Of a stretch of DNA of 5,760 bases, positions 5,219 to 5,760 are shown piece by piece. Every line of letters starts with the position of its first letter. Positions within the stretch are counted from its first letter, which is position 1. Source of the stretch: Gammaproteobacteria bacterium. Lineage in GTDB: Bacteria > Pseudomonadota > Gammaproteobacteria > Eutrophobiales > Eutrophobiaceae. A model generated the notes under the pieces. That model ran no database searches. It saw nothing but the letters and a program-made list of their open reading frames with translations, and was not told the DNA's origin. The position numbers and the translations under genes are program-made. The stretch covers positions 1 through 5,760 of the forward strand of contig JACVQI010000129.1 in NCBI GenBank assembly GCA_015661095.1, written 5' to 3'.

Positions 5219-5760
5219 TCAGAGATCCTTCGCCAGTTTCAGAATATCGTATTTCTTCTGCCGCCGGCCGGCCTCCAGCTTCAGGACTTCGGGATTGGGC
5301 GGAGTATCAGGGAGCGCTGCCAGCATTTCCTCGTAAGACTCGCGGATATCGGTCTCCACTTCCACATGGGTCATGATGTAAAACTCATTCTTCTGCACGG
5401 TCTGCAAGGTCATCTCACCGACCCGCATCGCATCCATACCCAGCGGCAGCACCCGCCGGAATAATTCCCCGGTACCGGCCCGCTGCGCCCGGACGGTGTC
5501 CGTCACCTGCCCTGAATATTGCGGCTGCCGGTTGTCCTCACTTTCATAAAGCCGGGTGGAGACAGTCCCCGGACAGAGCACGGACACGCCGATGCCATGC
5601 GGTATGAGATCGTAGCGCGCGGCTTCGGACAGTCCACGGATAGCGAATTTGGTCGCGGAATAAATGGCCGTACCCGGACCGGTCAGGATCCCGGCCACGG
5701 AGGAGGTATTGATGATGTGCCCGCCCTGGCCATGGGCCAGCATGCGTGGAATGAAGGTCA
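5219..5760 (-). CDS. Short-chain dehydrogenase/reductase, C-terminal part (5' end outside window)
   Basis: This NAD(P)-dependent oxidoreductase enters from the right edge, so its Rossmann cofactor motif (GxxxGxG) and start are not visible; 179 residues can be read. The frame stays open past the internal methionine at 5743 (upstream residues TFIPR), so that methionine is not the start. Counting from it, the catalytic region is NTSS (12-15, with S15 the likely catalytic serine), then YSATK (28-32) giving Y28 and K32, and the cofactor-loop motif CPGTVSTRL (57-65). The S-x12-Y-x3-K spacing is classical. The C-terminal tail (from about 110) is longer than in minimal SDRs and ends in charged helices rich in Glu, Lys and Arg. 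The substrate cannot be inferred. It is co-directional with the GMC gene but 200 bases away with a promoter candidate between, so it is probably a separate unit. Confidence 0.92.
   Translation of the reverse strand, partial: TFIPRMLAHGQGGHIINTSSVAGILTGPGTAIYSATKFAIRGLSEAARYDLIPHGIGVSVLCPGTVSTRLYESEDNRQPQYSGQVTDTVRAQRAGTGELFRRVLPLGMDAMRVGEMTLQTVQKNEFYIMTHVEVETDIRESYEEMLAALPDTPPNPEVLKLEAGRRQKKYDILKLAKDL

Noticed and set aside
5219..5743. Treating the methionine at 5743 as the SDR start
   Set aside because: The frame stays open to the window edge and the family needs an N-terminal Rossmann motif that is missing from this shorter version, so the gene is partial at the edge.

Overview
The window carries seven genes, all on the minus strand, so transcription runs from high to low coordinates. 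Base composition is moderately GC-rich by eye. The protein families (periplasmic Mo-hydroxylase-type redox subunits, an FdnI-like cytochrome b, a GMC flavoprotein and an SDR) suggest a heterotrophic, respiring proteobacterium, perhaps a gammaproteobacterium. This assignment is inference; no marker gene is present.

Region by region, in transcription order: (1) 5760-5219 is the C-terminal part of a short-chain dehydrogenase/reductase that enters from outside the window. (2) 5218-5019 is a 200-base gap with a weak hairpin and a plausible sigma70-type promoter. (3) 5018-3333 encodes a complete 561-residue GMC flavoprotein dehydrogenase (alcohol/choline dehydrogenase-like). (4) 3265-2570 encodes a Tat-exported, possibly lipid-anchored protein with two [2Fe-2S] clusters, homologous to the small subunit of the xanthine dehydrogenase/aldehyde oxidoreductase family. 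(5) 2504-1512 encodes the matching FAD subunit, with a cysteine-rich insert of the kind that holds a [4Fe-4S] cluster in PaoB/HcrB-type proteins. (6) 1496-1341 encodes a 51-residue single-span membrane protein that is easily missed. (7) 1341-691 encodes a four-helix di-heme cytochrome b like formate dehydrogenase gamma. (8) 688-290 encodes a 132-residue helical protein of unknown function. (9) 289-1 holds no gene but has a hairpin-rich, nested inverted-repeat element.

Genes 5 to 8 are very tightly packed (gaps of 15, -1 and 2 bases) and are almost certainly one operon; the 2Fe-2S gene is 65 bases upstream of them. Together they look like an electron relay: substrate-side redox centre -> [2Fe-2S] -> FAD/[4Fe-4S] -> membrane cytochrome b -> quinone, with the first two proteins exported by Tat as a complex. 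The striking feature is that the large molybdopterin subunit, which does the chemistry in every characterised relative, is absent. Where it would be expected there are a small membrane protein, a cytochrome b and an unknown protein, and a GMC dehydrogenase lies upstream. Either the molybdenum subunit is encoded elsewhere, or this is an electron-transfer module serving another catalytic partner.
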